64,000 bases of DNA, from NCBI GenBank assembly GCA_905250075.1, contig CAJNOP010000096.1, positions 421,008 to 485,007 on the forward strand. Reading direction: 5' to 3'. The position numbers and the translations under genes were made by a program. How positions within the stretch are numbered: position 1 is the stretch's first letter; every line of letters begins with the position of its first letter. This document shows positions 48,292-61,252 of the stretch, in pieces. The notes beneath the pieces were generated by a model that saw only the letters and a list, made by a program, of their open reading frames with translations, made no database searches and was not told the DNA's origin. This DNA comes from Rotaria sp. Silwood1 (taxonomy: Eukaryota > Rotifera > Eurotatoria > Philodinida > Philodinidae).

Positions 48292-51200
48292 CCCTTTTGT
48301 ATGTATTCTGATGCAATTGATGATATGAAGGAAGAGAATAACGCAGTTCCCTCCCAACTAACATCTCTTCTATTAGAAGTTATTACATTGTCGTCTTTCT
48401 TTTGCCACTGATATTATCGAACATTATAAATTGCGTTTTGGCTGAGAATTTATGTAACGAAACAACTCTCCAACGTCAACTCGACTTCATCACTGGTTCT
48501 AGTCTTCAATCAATGATATGATGGAATCAAACTTCACAGTCACGAATGTATCCTATTTGGTAATATTAACTATAATCTACATCATAATCCATTGTGTCCA
48601 TATCGTCTTCGCAGTTTCATCTGCGTTAGTTCTTATAGGATTGATACAGACGTCTTACAAGGTTCACAAAGTAATTTTTTACCGAGCAGTATACGAAGTC
48701 GCAATTTTCTCAGAAATCATAGATATCGTACAAAATGAGTTTCCTCTACGTATGACACAACGGATGCTATGAGCATTCGTCGTAAAATATGTTATGGCGT
48801 GCCTCATCATGAACTTGATCTAGGTAGAAATACTTTTTCAATACTGTTACGTGTGTTTCTCGATAATGTTGGAAAATAAGCGGGAATTCGAGAAGTAAAA
48901 CAAAAGCTCTCTAAGAAACGCGTTAAAATTCTCTGATTTTTTTTTCAGAATGAAAAATGAATTCTATACAATTATAAAAGAATATTCTTGAACATGTCCG
49001 GCTAGGTTTTTCTCCTTATATGTACGAGATTATGCCAGTTGTTATTATCTATTTCTTATTACATTAAAGATCTATTGATGATCTGTTTGACAATCGACTT
49101 TTCTTACAGCTCTTGAAATGATTATCTTGTCGAATTGACATGAATCAGTATTGAAAGTTGTGAAGATAACACAATCAAAAAACAGAGCAAAAAAACCAAT
49201 GTACGATTGGACATATATTATAGTTCAGTAATGTTAGGGAATAAAAGTTTAACAGTAATACGGCGAACAATTAACTACGTTTTTTAATCATCTTGCAAGT
49301 GAACAAACTATACGCATTGAATAGAATCGATTGCAATATAAGGATTTATTTATGTTTGTCGCTCAAACTAGGCAAACACATAGGTTATGCATGAAAGCTG
49401 AGAATATTTCATTTCATTGTTTCTCCTTTTCGATTGTACAATTAATTTAATATATTTTGCATCAGTCAATGTTTTACTTTTATAATGGAGACAATGCAAT
49501 GAAGAAATGTTTTTTTTTGATCAATTTTATTTGTTCGAGCTCACTTGACAGAATGCTTTAAGATGTTATCAATCGTTATCGATTTAGATTAATTCAGTAT
49601 ATCAAATAACTTAGTTCAGAAAAATTGTAATATTTTTACATGATAATTCTCAGAAAATATTTCATATTGGTAAACATGCTGAAATCTGTACCTTTTCGTC
49701 GGTTTTTTCTTTTAAATTCTATTTTGTTCAGTTGTGTATTATTTGAACTTTATTCAACCGGTTATCCGATAGACATTTCGACCAACTGAACTAATGTTAC
49801 AAAGGAGATCAAAATTTGATCAAAATAAAAAGAATTTTTCCTATAGATACCTCATTCTCGAGTCGTTGAAACCTATCGAACAAACACGGACGAAGAGATT
49901 CGAAGGTCTAAACTTCACAGGAACTATTATTCTTCTATGAAAGTTATCTTGTCATTTCTTAGAAGGATAGTATTTTCAAGATTGTTATGTAAATATTTGG
50001 TAATAGTTTTCGAAAATTAAAAAATAATTTTTTCATCGAATAAAAATATCTTTTGCGTGCCTGTAACTATAGAAAAGGCTTTTTTGAGTTTCAGATGCCA
50101 TATAAGGAGCTATTTTGAGGAATGATTGATTCGTGTGATAAAGTATAAAATTAATATTAAAAAAAATTCTTTCAAGTATTCAAAACGCAAAACTCGTTAT
50201 GACTGTATTTTTCATCGAAGACGCTTATAAATTCCAATCTTATTATTTTTCTAGCCAGTTAATGTTAAATATTGTTTAGAAAAGTATGAAATTAAAGAAA
50301 ATATATGTCGAAGATAAATCACCCTATTTGGATATCGGAATGAAAGAGACATGAATCCATCACTTTTTGAATAATTTTCACGAAAGTAAAATTAATTTCA
50401 TTACTTACAACTATTATTCTGCTCGACTTGCTTCTACTGAAGCAGTCGATATTATGCGTTTCATATGTTTCTTCTCTGAAGTACTCCAAACTTCGATGAG
50501 TGTTGAGGAATCTAAAAATGCCTGAAGAATCGAAAGCGAATGTTTGTTGACTTCTTAGAGCAAAATAAAGACTGTCTTTCTTCTTTTAGTTTGTCTAATC
50601 GCGTCAGCACAGATAAAGCAAATTGTTACAGGCAGATATAATTGATAAATTTCTCTATATATAATATTTCATGAATTTATGGTCTACTTTGATTTTTTTT
50701 TTTGTATTTCTCGAATATAAAATGTTAAACAGACATAGAAAATATAATCATATTTAAAAGTAACATTTATGTTCTTATTTAAAGTTTATTGTATTTAATG
50801 AACCTATCTTATTAAGAGAGTATATTCTTAGTGAACATGTTTAAATAATTTTATCAAATTTATTTTTCATTATAGTTTGATCTCAACCATGCAAAAAAAA
50901 AAGCTACGTGTAAACTTATTTCAGCATTAGACTATAAGAACATAAAAAATAAAAATGACTCAAATGAGTGTGTGACTGATATTTTTCTCATTCTGATAAA
51001 AAGACAAGAGTAGAAAAAAAAAATTAATAAATATATTTTAGCATGCTTTCTAATTACATACTTCCTTAATATATATGTTACTTTCACAGAACGCGTAGTA
51101 CTTATACAAGCTACTTTCAGGTAGAATATAATTTTGTCGTATATTTTTACATGTTAGTAAACGTTTAGCTTTTTGAATTAAGTGTATTCTTCGAGAGAAC

Positions 51201-51675
51201 CACTATGTTTCATAGATCTGGGTTGGTTGAAGAATAATTTAAATGAATTCTTATAAGAATTTAATCGTCTAACTATCTTGTTATAAGTGGTTTATAAGAT
51301 TAATTTTGAATCATAGGAACATATATTAAATTTTAAATTTTACTTATATTCTTACAGATGAAAATCAAAATATGTTGATAAAAGTCTTACACTAGTATGT
51401 CTTTTTTTTTTTTTTGTTGATATTTGTAGATAAGAGTATTGCACTAGCTGGCAACTGCATCTATGAATATACAAATTACAGCCTTGCCATTTGACTATCA
51501 AGTAGAAAAAGGAAAGTATGACAGGAAAGTAAAAGACCGAAACATAGGTTTGTGTATGTGTCACGTGTAGTCATATTTTATCGAGTTATTTTTGATGATT
51601 ACATTACTTTTAGCAAAAATGTTAAACAATCAAAGCACCAACAAGTAATTGGAGTTTCAACCTTAATTTTGTTTA
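48292..51675. other. Intergenic DNA, nothing recognised
   Basis: 3.4 kb of AT-rich sequence. An 84-codon hydrophobic frame at 48518-48772 has no domain and no splice context. The promoter of the downstream glycosyltransferase-like gene presumably lies at its right end. Confidence 0.55.
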
Positions 51676-52968
51676 ATGAATTTTTTCAAGAGAATTCGAA
51701 GTACATGCTTCTATCGTTTACGAATTTTTCATTTCATTAAAAGTCGTTTCGTATATAATCGTTGTACACCATTCGTTTTGGTGACATTTGGTATTTATAT
51801 CGTATTTGTTACTGTCACTTATTACATTCTTTTGAAACCATCACTCAGCTCTTTACTGATGCCTATCAAGCGTCCACACGATCGAAATTTCGTTTCCAAA
51901 CTCAATAATCATCCGTCAATATTTTCAAATGCAACAAATCGTCATGATTTTATACTAGTAACAGCATCTTCAGCACAGTTTGTCGATAGACTAGAAAATC
52001 TTATCGGATCGATACATTTTCATGAACCTCACATATCGATTCTTGTCTTCGATCTTGGTATGACTGATACACAACTCTCTTGGATATCATGCATGACCAA
52101 TATTAAAATAGAGCCATTTCCATATGAGATCTATCCCTCTCACGTAGCAGATCTAGATTTATTTGCTTACAAAGCACTACTATTAAAAGAAGTATTTGAA
52201 AAATATAGATCGATGACAAAAATTATTCTCTACCTCGATGCTGGCACCGAATTACGTTCATCACTAGATCCAATTATAGAAACAATCCGAACACATGGTT
52301 ATTTTCTTACACAACAAAAAACATTAATTATTGATCATACTGATGAGCAAACATTTACAGCATTGAATACGAGTAAAAATGAGTTCAGCACAGGTGTTTA
52401 TTATCAAACTGCAGGAGGCATTTTAGGTTTTATAACAAATCATTCTGGTTTTTATAAAGATATTTTGATGCCATTCGTGGCGTGTTCCTTGAATGTTGAT
52501 TGCATTGCTCCAATAACTTCACGTTCGTCGACTATACATCGTTTTGATCAATCTGTTCTATCAATTCTTGTGCATAAAGTTGGTTATAAAGTAGAAAGTG
52601 CAGAACGATTTCACGGTGATTTTGGATCTGCGCTCGAGCTCGATACAAATATGGTAATATTTTCTCGTCGTTGGCATTGTCCAAAAGTGTACGCATCTGA
52701 AGTTGTATTCCGACATACATGCACCTATTCACCAATATTTCGCTCCCGTCATCGTATTAAAATTATTCATGAACATATAGGTGTACATCCTTGTGGAACA
52801 TTGACAGTTTTCAAGCTTCGTTCAGTTCAGATAGAGTTACCTGTCTATCAAGTGTATATGATTCTCTATATGATTTACATTTTTATGATGAGTTGTCTTT
52901 ATTGTTGGTCTCCCTATGTGTTACGTTTTTTGTTATCAATTACAAGAATAAAACAAAGAAAAGTGTAG
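51676..52968 (+). CDS. Type II membrane glycosyltransferase-like protein (DUF1647-like)
   Basis: An intronless 430-aa protein. A basic cytosolic tail is followed by one membrane segment (about 32-54), the layout of Golgi type II enzymes. The lumenal part begins DFILVTASSAQFVDRLENLIGSI and carries VFDLGM, YPSHVADLD and LYLDAGTEL, which match the order of motifs in the DUF1647 / GT-A-like family; LDAG sits where a nucleotide-sugar enzyme has its DxD-type acid. A second hydrophobic segment near the C-terminus (about 388-412) is unusual for type II enzymes. Probable role: glycan modification in the secretory pathway, donor unknown. The ATG at 51676 is the first that gives the signal anchor. The assignment is by motif memory. 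Confidence 0.72.
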   Translation: MNFFKRIRSTCFYRLRIFHFIKSRFVYNRCTPFVLVTFGIYIVFVTVTYYILLKPSLSSLLMPIKRPHDRNFVSKLNNHPSIFSNATNRHDFILVTASSAQFVDRLENLIGSIHFHEPHISILVFDLGMTDTQLSWISCMTNIKIEPFPYEIYPSHVADLDLFAYKALLLKEVFEKYRSMTKIILYLDAGTELRSSLDPIIETIRTHGYFLTQQKTLIIDHTDEQTFTALNTSKNEFSTGVYYQTAGGILGFITNHSGFYKDILMPFVACSLNVDCIAPITSRSSTIHRFDQSVLSILVHKVGYKVESAERFHGDFGSALELDTNMVIFSRRWHCPKVYASEVVFRHTCTYSPIFRSRHRIKIIHEHIGVHPCGTLTVFKLRSVQIELPVYQVYMILYMIYIFMMSCLYCWSPYVLRFLLSITRIKQRKV

Positions 52969-53300
52969 ATCTCCATGTCAAAAAAAATTGCAATTCTTTT
53001 TCTCAATTTATCGTGCACAACGTTTAAACCAGAAATGAGTCACGAAAATCGCTTATAAATCGTAGTATGATGGCAATTTTCACATAGTATTATCAATTGT
53101 TGATTTTAACAAGTGTTATTATTAATTTCTTCTACTCTTCCTGTCATGAGGATCATACTATAAATGCCTCAACAGATATGCTAGTTTTACCTCTTGAAAG
53201 TTCTACAGTGAATATAAGGCACATTTAAGTATTTGAGATGTAATCAATACATAAACTGTGAAAGTTTAGGAAAATATTACATTAAATATATATTTATTAT
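52969..53300. other. Short convergent intergenic spacer
   Basis: Separates the convergent glycosyltransferase-like and ART-TPR genes. It should contain both 3' UTRs. Nothing else was seen. Confidence 0.5.
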
Positions 53301-56300
53301 TTATTTTAAAGATTTAATAGCATCAATCAGACCTTGTGTCTCGATTAGAATCGAATGATCATCTGGATAAATTTTCTTTCGTATTTCAAGGGCTCTCATA
53401 GCATGATCGTACGCTTTTTCACTGATAGTTTGTTTATAACAATATTCTGCAATCATAAAAGAACAATTAGCTGTTGTAGCATATTGAATATGCATATTTT
53501 TCTTTAATAGAGATAATGCTTTATCCATGACTTGTATCTTTTGATCATTATTATCTTCGTATAACTCGCCAATAGTTATTAAAATATTTGCAATACTAAT
53601 CTCATTATTACACGGCTCTTTTTCATAGAAAGATAATTGTTCATAACAAAAATTAATAGCTTCCTGTTTTTTCCCTCGCTTATTATATTAATCAGCTAAT
53701 AATTTTACAGATTCAATTCGAATATGATCACCATTCAGTAAAATTCTTTTACTAATTTCAAACGTTGCATGAAAATAAGCTTCGGCTGTATTATAATCTT
53801 TTAAAGTTAAATAATGATTACCAATAATAGCCTGACATTGAGCTATTTCTTCATGTGGACATGGATGAATTTGTTCAAGAATATGACGCGCTTCAAAATA
53901 AAATTTAAGTGCTCGATCATAGTCTTTATTCATCGAATGTATGACACCGATATTAAGTTGAATTACAGCTTTAGCACATAGATCATTTTGACATTGTAAA
54001 GCTTTTTCATAAAATATCATTGCTTGAAAATAATCTCCAATTACTTTATAATAATTACCAATACCATTTAATGTTCGACCTATTTTTCGATGATTTGAAT
54101 GTAATTCTTTCTTTTTAATTTCATATGCTAAATTAAAATTTTTTAATGCTTCTTTCCAATTAATTATACGCATATTTAGAGTTCCCATATAATCATAGAT
54201 TGAAGCTCGATCTGCATGTTTGACTGGCAAAACTTGTAATAATCTTTGAAAATAAGATTCAGCTTTCTCATATTCATTCATATCGAGTAACAACCTGCCG
54301 AATACCAGATTTGATATGATTGACTTATTACGTCATCACATTTCGATCATTTTCTCATTTATGACTTTATCAAAACACTTGTTTTAGAACGAAACCTTGT
54401 CGATACATCGTCTGAGATAATGCTTGTCATTACCTATGTGTGCAACAGTGAGGAGCAAATATTGCCCGTAATTCTGCGTGTAATAGTCGGAAGATTTTCT
54501 TTTTTTTGCATCCTGTCAAGAACTTTTTCTTACAGTTTAATCTATTTTTCCAATAGCAGGTGTCTCTAGTTTACTGATCGATGAGAAAGTGACTTCAATC
54601 TATATTGTTCTGACAGTTATACGCCTCACTTTAATAACATATACAAGAGTCAAATACGTCAGTGGGCAAGATGGTCAAATGGAACATATGGAATCTGTTG
54701 AGAACGGTATATAACATGTTGAACAGTAGCATTAGCATTTCTTAATAAAGCTAGAAAGCTTCTGACAACAAATAAAAGTCAAAGTCTTTAGAGCAACACT
54801 AAGCCTAAATTGTGAATGCGAACAAGTCATTATGCAATCCAAAATGAGATAATGAACAAATTAATAAGCTCTTCTATTAATGTGTGTAAGGTATGATACG
54901 TATATATGCTCTAATAATGTTAGCTTCATTCGTCATATGTATCCCATATCAATATTGCTTCGTAATAACTTTCGAAAGTAAACTCTACTTTCGCAATTGA
55001 CAAGTCTTATTGGCCAAATTCCGGCTACTCGTCTATATTACAATAGGAAAGAAAAAAAGAAAGATCACTGTTTGCTTTCATGACTCTTAATTTAGTTCGG
55101 CGGAATGTTAATTCATATCTTTGCTTTTTATTGAGAGACTTAACTAGAGAAAAATATAAGCGACCGTATCTTCAGAATGCTCTTCGTGCATAATCGAAAA
55201 AAATAGGCGGCTATTTGTGATATGTAAGATAGTCTCAACGAAGATGTGCAACATTATGATCCAATCAACAATTTGTATTGTAACAATTTTCATCATAATA
55301 TTGTCTGAAATAGTCTATTTCTCATCCAGTATTAATTTGTGATGATCTTTTCTCTCCTCAATAATGACTTCTACTTAGAATGTGAACAGTCCCTTCATAT
55401 TACCATTTTGATATTCTTTTTTTCATTTTTTCAATTTGTCCTGTTATCTTATCCATTACTTCATCAGTTGCTTTCATCTGAATTATATGTACTTCTAAAT
55501 TCTCATTATAATAAATATTTTCAATTTTAAAAATTGAATTCATATTAAATAAGACTTCCGCTTCAAGATACATAACATTAAATCTTTCAATATCAACAAA
55601 AATCGTATTCTGAAGATTAGATCCATCGACAGTTATTTCAAAAATAACAGGTTTAACGTGATCAGTATTGGCAGCACCACCAAAAAATGATTCAGCAATA
55701 ATAAAATCTTTTGATGTGGAAAGAAATCCATTTGTTGCAAATAAACCACCAATATTTGATTTCAAATATTCTAATTCATCTGTTGATATACAAGATTGAC
55801 CACGATAAAGTTTTAAATTTGTTTGAATATTTTGTTCTTTATGAACTTGTTCCAATTGTTTACATAGATCAGTAATATAAGTACGAAATAAATACCATAA
55901 TGTTATATCTTCTGTTCGAAAAGCTCGATTAACTACTTTATAAAGAAAAGATTCTTTGACGTACCAATCGATTGCGTTATTCGATGTGTATGTTTTTCCA
56001 AATTCTTCAATCATTTCAATCTGTTGTTTATTATCACGATAATAGTCTCTACATCTTTTTAACATATTATTCATTGAAATTTTTGTTTGTGGCATTTGTT
56101 TGATTAATTCAATATAAACAGCATATGAAAAATAAGTACTATTTATAGAAAAATCATTTGATGAATTCAATGGTCTCATTAATTTCAATGATGGGCTATT
56201 TAATAAATTTGATTTTAAGTATACTAATTCTTTTTCTATTGAATCTCTTAATTTTTCATATTCTGTACAAATATCTATAACATTTTTCCATTTAAGTTTG

Positions 56301-56704
56301 AAATGAAAATATAGATTATAATTTTCACAAAATATAATTGTAGAAATATTGTATTTTATTGTTTTCATTTGTAGTAGAATTTCACTAGCAAATGATCTAG
56401 ACGTAACAATTAATAATGCTTTCTGTTCATCAACTATTTTTTTAATTGCACTTACACATTGTTGAATTTCATCAAAAAATAAACAATCCTTTTTATTATT
56501 GATTTTTAATAGTAATGACCTTGTATCTAATGATTCAACAATATCTTCTTTTGCATGAGGATCCAACCAAATAATTGTAATTGGTTCAATAGGTTCATTG
56601 TTAACAAACGTATGATGACAACGACGTGGAATAGAGTCTGTTGATTTCACAGTATTACATGTCGTTTGTTCACTAGTTACATTTTCACTATTCGAATTAC
56701 CCAT
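53301..56704 (-). pseudogene. NAD:arginine ADP-ribosyltransferase-TPR protein, interrupted by one stop
   Basis: Exon 1 (56704-55404) encodes MGNSNS, a good N-myristoylation start, then an N-terminal IWLDPHAKED...IIFCENYN...KWKNVIDICTEYEKL domain that I associate with bdelloid ART proteins. The mono-ADP-ribosyltransferase domain follows with its R-S-E triad: R301 (LYRGQS), STS (329-331) and EAE (381-383), which in animals modifies arginines using NAD+. A donor at 55403 (TG|GTAATA) joins an acceptor at 54295 in matching phase 2, giving KWLLLDMNEYEKAESYF and about six kinesin-light-chain-type TPR repeats in exon 2 (54294-53301). A single TAA at 53690-53688 interrupts the TPR array at codon 636 of about 764; the same frame stays open after it. 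The gene is either recently broken, a truncated but active ART, or carries a base error. ART and most TPRs lie before the stop. Confidence 0.8.
54295..55403 (-). other. Intron of the ART-TPR gene
   Basis: 1.1 kb without coding signal on the minus strand and with stops in all frames. Phase matching of donor and acceptor supports a single intron. Confidence 0.6.
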
Positions 56705-57914
56705 GTCAAATATCCTATAAGAAGACTTACAAAGAAATATGTCACCTGTTATATTTTCTTTTTATAGGAAGAAGTTTCTATTAGAAAAAAATTTGTTATT
56801 TTTAAAAAAAAATGTATCGTTAATTATTATTCGATCAAAATAATAATTGGCATGTGAAAAGTCATCTCGTGAAAGTTTCGACAATGTCGTTTTTTTTCTG
56901 CTGATTTTTGTGCAGTATTTTCTTTCGTACAACTATGCGAAGTTTATAGTAATATGTTTTTATGTCAATTTTTCTATCTAGTTCGTTATCAGTTATGTAC
57001 ATCAAATTATTATTAATCATCTAGTAAAAGGTTTGTTACTATAAAACTTAAAGTACTGTAAAAGTATAAACTTTCTGCACAATCTATGTCTATTTAAAGT
57101 TGGAAATAGAATAGAGTTGTTTTTAAGATATTTCCTTTCTTCTCTTTATTTTGACTGTTTCTCGTTCTCATCAAGAATACAATTGATTATATTAAAATTT
57201 TTATCACAAATAGAATATCAAAAAACGACGAGACTTGATTTAGTCAAAAATAATTCCTAAGAGAATGTCAGTAGTTTTTGAGTAAATCGTCTGTGTTCAT
57301 AGGGCTTTATCATTCAATCTACAATCTTCATTTAACCTTGACTCAAAGAGCTAGTTTATGATCATTTGAATCCTATAAGCTCCGACTAGAAAGCTAAAAA
57401 TAAGAGTCGACCATTTGATTTATGAGTAATACTTTTAGATATTTGAAATAAATTTTTCAGTCTAAACAGTCACAGTTATAGGAGTGTCCTAAACAGAACG
57501 AGATTTAAAAAAGTCATATTTATCGTTAAATAAGATTCTAACAAAATCGAGTTATTATCTGCAATCTCACTCTCTCAACAAACAGTACATCTGTTGAAAA
57601 AAAATCTTTCAATGATAAAATTACTGATATTTAAACAAAGTATGAAAGTATAATATTTTTTTATGTCGGAAGTACGACTCATTTGTTAAGAAAATGTATT
57701 TGCTTGTAAAAAGAAAATATGCTTCAGGTGTTTGTTGTTATCATAGGTAACTAACATTCATTAATTAGGAATGGAGAAAAGAAAAATAGTTTAAAAACCA
57801 GTACCAATATTCATTTCTCGCATGACTACTCATTTGGATGACACATACATAGTAAATACGATCGATTGAATATATCCAAAACCTGTTTGCGCATTGTATT
57901 TTAACGTTTTATAA
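56705..57914. other. Divergent intergenic region between ART and NHL genes
   Basis: 1.2 kb of AT-rich DNA that must contain both promoters. No TATA element or repeat is clear enough to name. Confidence 0.55.
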
Positions 57915-60900
57915 ATGGATTTCGATGACCTAGACGTTCCACAGAATGAAACACAGAGCAATCCTGCTCTTATTGCAACTGATGGACATGATCGAATGGA
58001 TTGGAATAAAATTATTCGACGAATTGGTATAAGCTTAATAGTCTTGTTCGCTATATCAATTTTGAGTACGTCTATGTATGTTTTGATGAGGAAAAAGCAA
58101 GTGCTATCGCCAACTACAAATTTGATTATAAAAACTACAACAATACCACATATATCATCTTCGGAAAGTCATGAACACTGGTCAACAACAGGTAATAATT
58201 ATGTGATTTCATACTCTGTAGAAAATTAAGTTCAAAAGTTTTTCAATAGAAATTTGAGAGCATACAAATTTCAAAATTTCGCTCAAATAATTAGAGAATT
58301 ACTAAGTCAAGGATTTGAAGATAATGTAGTAATATTTGCGAATTTTAGCGAGCAAAGTACTTTATATGATGAAGTCATTCACAGATCATGCCATCACTTT
58401 TTAATCTTTATTGATTTCACTCTACGATAATATTGATGAATATTTTCACTAATTTCTCTCTCTTCTTTCATTGTTGATTTGTACAATCAGTTGACTGATA
58501 TATTTTTTGTATCCAACAAAAAAAATAGAAAACTAATCAGATAGCATGTTTTCTTCTTTGAGTTCATAGGAATCGTTTGAATAATTTTTACAACAACAAC
58601 AGTCTGATAAGAGGACATTCTGGAGACCAGTTATGAGAGTAAGGAGTTCAGGCTAATATAAATCGCATTCCGTTTATTAATTACAATTTATGTATCGAAC
58701 GATATTGTAAAGTTAACGGTTAAATATTGACAAATATATCGATATATTATTCCTAAGTGTGCTTTACTAATAGATCCCGATCGACTCTAATTGAAACAGC
58801 AGAAATGTGATTGAACATGACCCAAAAACATAATAGAAATAGTCTGCGTGTATGCATTCGTGACATAGTTTCTCAAATCTGATGAATTAAGAGGTAATAT
58901 TAGTACTATTCAGTTATCGAAATCTGTGAACCAATCAGTTGTTATATTTCTCCGACCGTCCATCCTCTCCAACGATGGTAACGTATTCGAATGATGCTAA
59001 TATAATACTTCTTTCTTTCTAAATTAGTATCCCTTTTTACGCTTTATTCAGTCGGATGAAACAAAAAGAAAAAACACAGTTATTTGCAAGAAAAATAAAA
59101 AAAATAAAAACTTTTGTATTTTTCTCTGTGCATTAATCAATAGTCAACAGTTACATAGTATTATTGTTCACGATTCTAACTAAACTACTTTTTTTTATAA
59201 CAACTCACTTACATATTGAAAAAAGTAGCTTCATATACAACTGTAAACAAGTAAAATTTTTAAAAATTTCACTTTTAGCAGTATCATCTCTGATACTCTT
59301 ATGAAAAAATTTTCTGAACTCAACATTGTTCATATATGATTCGATAGATTCGAAAGGATGTCATAGAAAGTTTCTGAAAGTGGTTAAGCTTTGTAATTAT
59401 TTTTTATTTTGAAGCTACTTCTTTATACTTCAACAGCACTTCAACGACAGTTACGCATACTTCATTAATTTTCAATAGTACTTCAACGCTTAGTATTGAT
59501 ATATGCAGTACGTCCACTGGTAAGAAAATCAAATTCTAAGAATGTTTTTATTGACATATCATTTTTCGAATTTTTAAAAAACTCTCAAAGACGATTTGTG
59601 ACAGTGAAAAAAGATCAAAAATAAAATTATTTTCTGTAAGATAGTAGACAAAGCTATTTATTTGTTTTAGATTCGAGTTTCCTAAAATGAAATACTATTA
59701 AACCATTTTACGTTGTCTATTAATTATTTAATTTGATCTAGTCACCTACTATCGTCACTGATATTAATGTGAAGGGAGTGTCATCCATGATAATCAATGA
59801 TAATGTTTGATAAAACAGACTTTATAGTATACTGAATTTACTTTTCGATCGTCTTAGTGCATGAGCACCTGAAGTATTATGTCATCATAGGAAAGAATCT
59901 TGTTTTTTTTTTATAAAATATCGAATACCAATTTTTCGATTAGGAATAAATACTCATATTGTCCCTTACTGAATTTCACATTTTATTCATATTTCTTTTC
60001 AATAAAATCTCCAAGAATTCGTTCAACATATTTTAGCATAGTAGACATACTTGCAGTGGTATTTCACTCATGATTGTTTATAGTATGTACGATTTGTTAA
60101 ATTAACGAGTGTTAAAATATATAGCAAAAAAAAAGAACTTCCCTTATTATCCTTATTCGTAGGCTATTACAGGCACCTTGACATAGTTTTACCTTAAGTT
60201 CCTAATCAATTACTATAGAGAAAGAACGAGGTTTATCCGTAATGATTAAAATAGCTTCGTCATACAAATAATATTATCGAAAACTTTTTGTTTTTTGTAT
60301 TTCAGGCCCTGATAGTATAATAAAACCAACAGCATGTCAACTTCCAAAAATTCCTAGATATAATGCCAGTAAAATAATTGTTGCTGGAATTGGATCACAA
60401 AGATTGAGTGTCGATGAATTAGATAAGCCCATCAGTATAGCATTGGACAGTACGAGTAATCTCTATGTGTTAGATTCAGGAAACAGTCGTGTTTTAAAAT
60501 ATTATGCTAATTCAAAACATGCAGAAGTTGTTAATGGACAAGGTATTGACCGATATCCTAAAGCTTCTTCCTTAAAACAAATATTTATTGATAAAAATGA
60601 CCTACTTTATACTTATCAAGAAGATTGAAATAGATATGAAATGATTATCAGTTGGTCATCGTCATCATTAAATGGAACACAACTAATAAGACAATTTGGT
60701 CGATGGTCATGTGTTTCCATTGATAAAGATTTAAATATTTATACAGCACAGGGAGGTAATCTACAGATATGGTTAGCACCAACATATAAAGAGTCAATAT
60801 TTAAAAGAGTATTTGGTGAACCAGATATTTCTGGATCTTTACCAATGGGAGCATCTGATATTTATATTGATTTCAATATGAATTTGTTTGCAACTGATCT

Positions 60901-61252
60901 TAAAGATAATCGAGTACGAAAAGTATCAAAAGATGAACAAGGTGGAGAAACAATATTCAAGACAAAAGTGCCTACATTTGGAATTTTTGGTGATTGTTAT
61001 GGCAATCTATATGCACTTGACACTGAATCCTCATTAAGAATTTATAATGCATTTGGAGAAGAAATTAGTATTATGCAAAATGCAATCGATAATCCATATA
61101 ATTCTGACGAATGGGAACGTATTTATATGGGTTTTAAACCTGCATATGACGCTCTAGAAAATTTCGGGAGTTTAGCTGTGGATCAAAAAAATGGTGATCT
61201 GTATGTAGTTATGTATGGCTACAACAGAGTGCAAAAGTTCACTTTAATCTAA
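57915..61252 (+). pseudogene. Membrane-anchored NHL-repeat beta-propeller protein, interrupted by one TGA
   Basis: Three exons in phase 1 (57915-58191, 59415-59519, 60306-61252) give 442 codons plus a stop. Exon 1 encodes an acidic cytosolic tail and one membrane segment (about 37-59). The Ser/Thr-rich stalk continues in exon 2. Exon 3 starts with CQLPKIPRYNA and carries at least five NHL blades, with strands such as ISIALDSTSNLYVLDSGNSRVLKY, typical of extracellular NHL proteins that act as interaction platforms. An in-frame TGA at 60626-60628 (codon 235) splits the propeller; the frame then stays open to TAA at 61252. A propeller cut after about two blades should not fold, so the allele is probably dead, unless there is a base error or readthrough. 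The exon 2 start could instead be 59451; both keep the frame. Confidence 0.75.

Noticed and set aside
48518-48772. 84-codon hydrophobic frame
   Set aside because: Hydrophobicity follows from T-rich DNA; no domain or conserved context.
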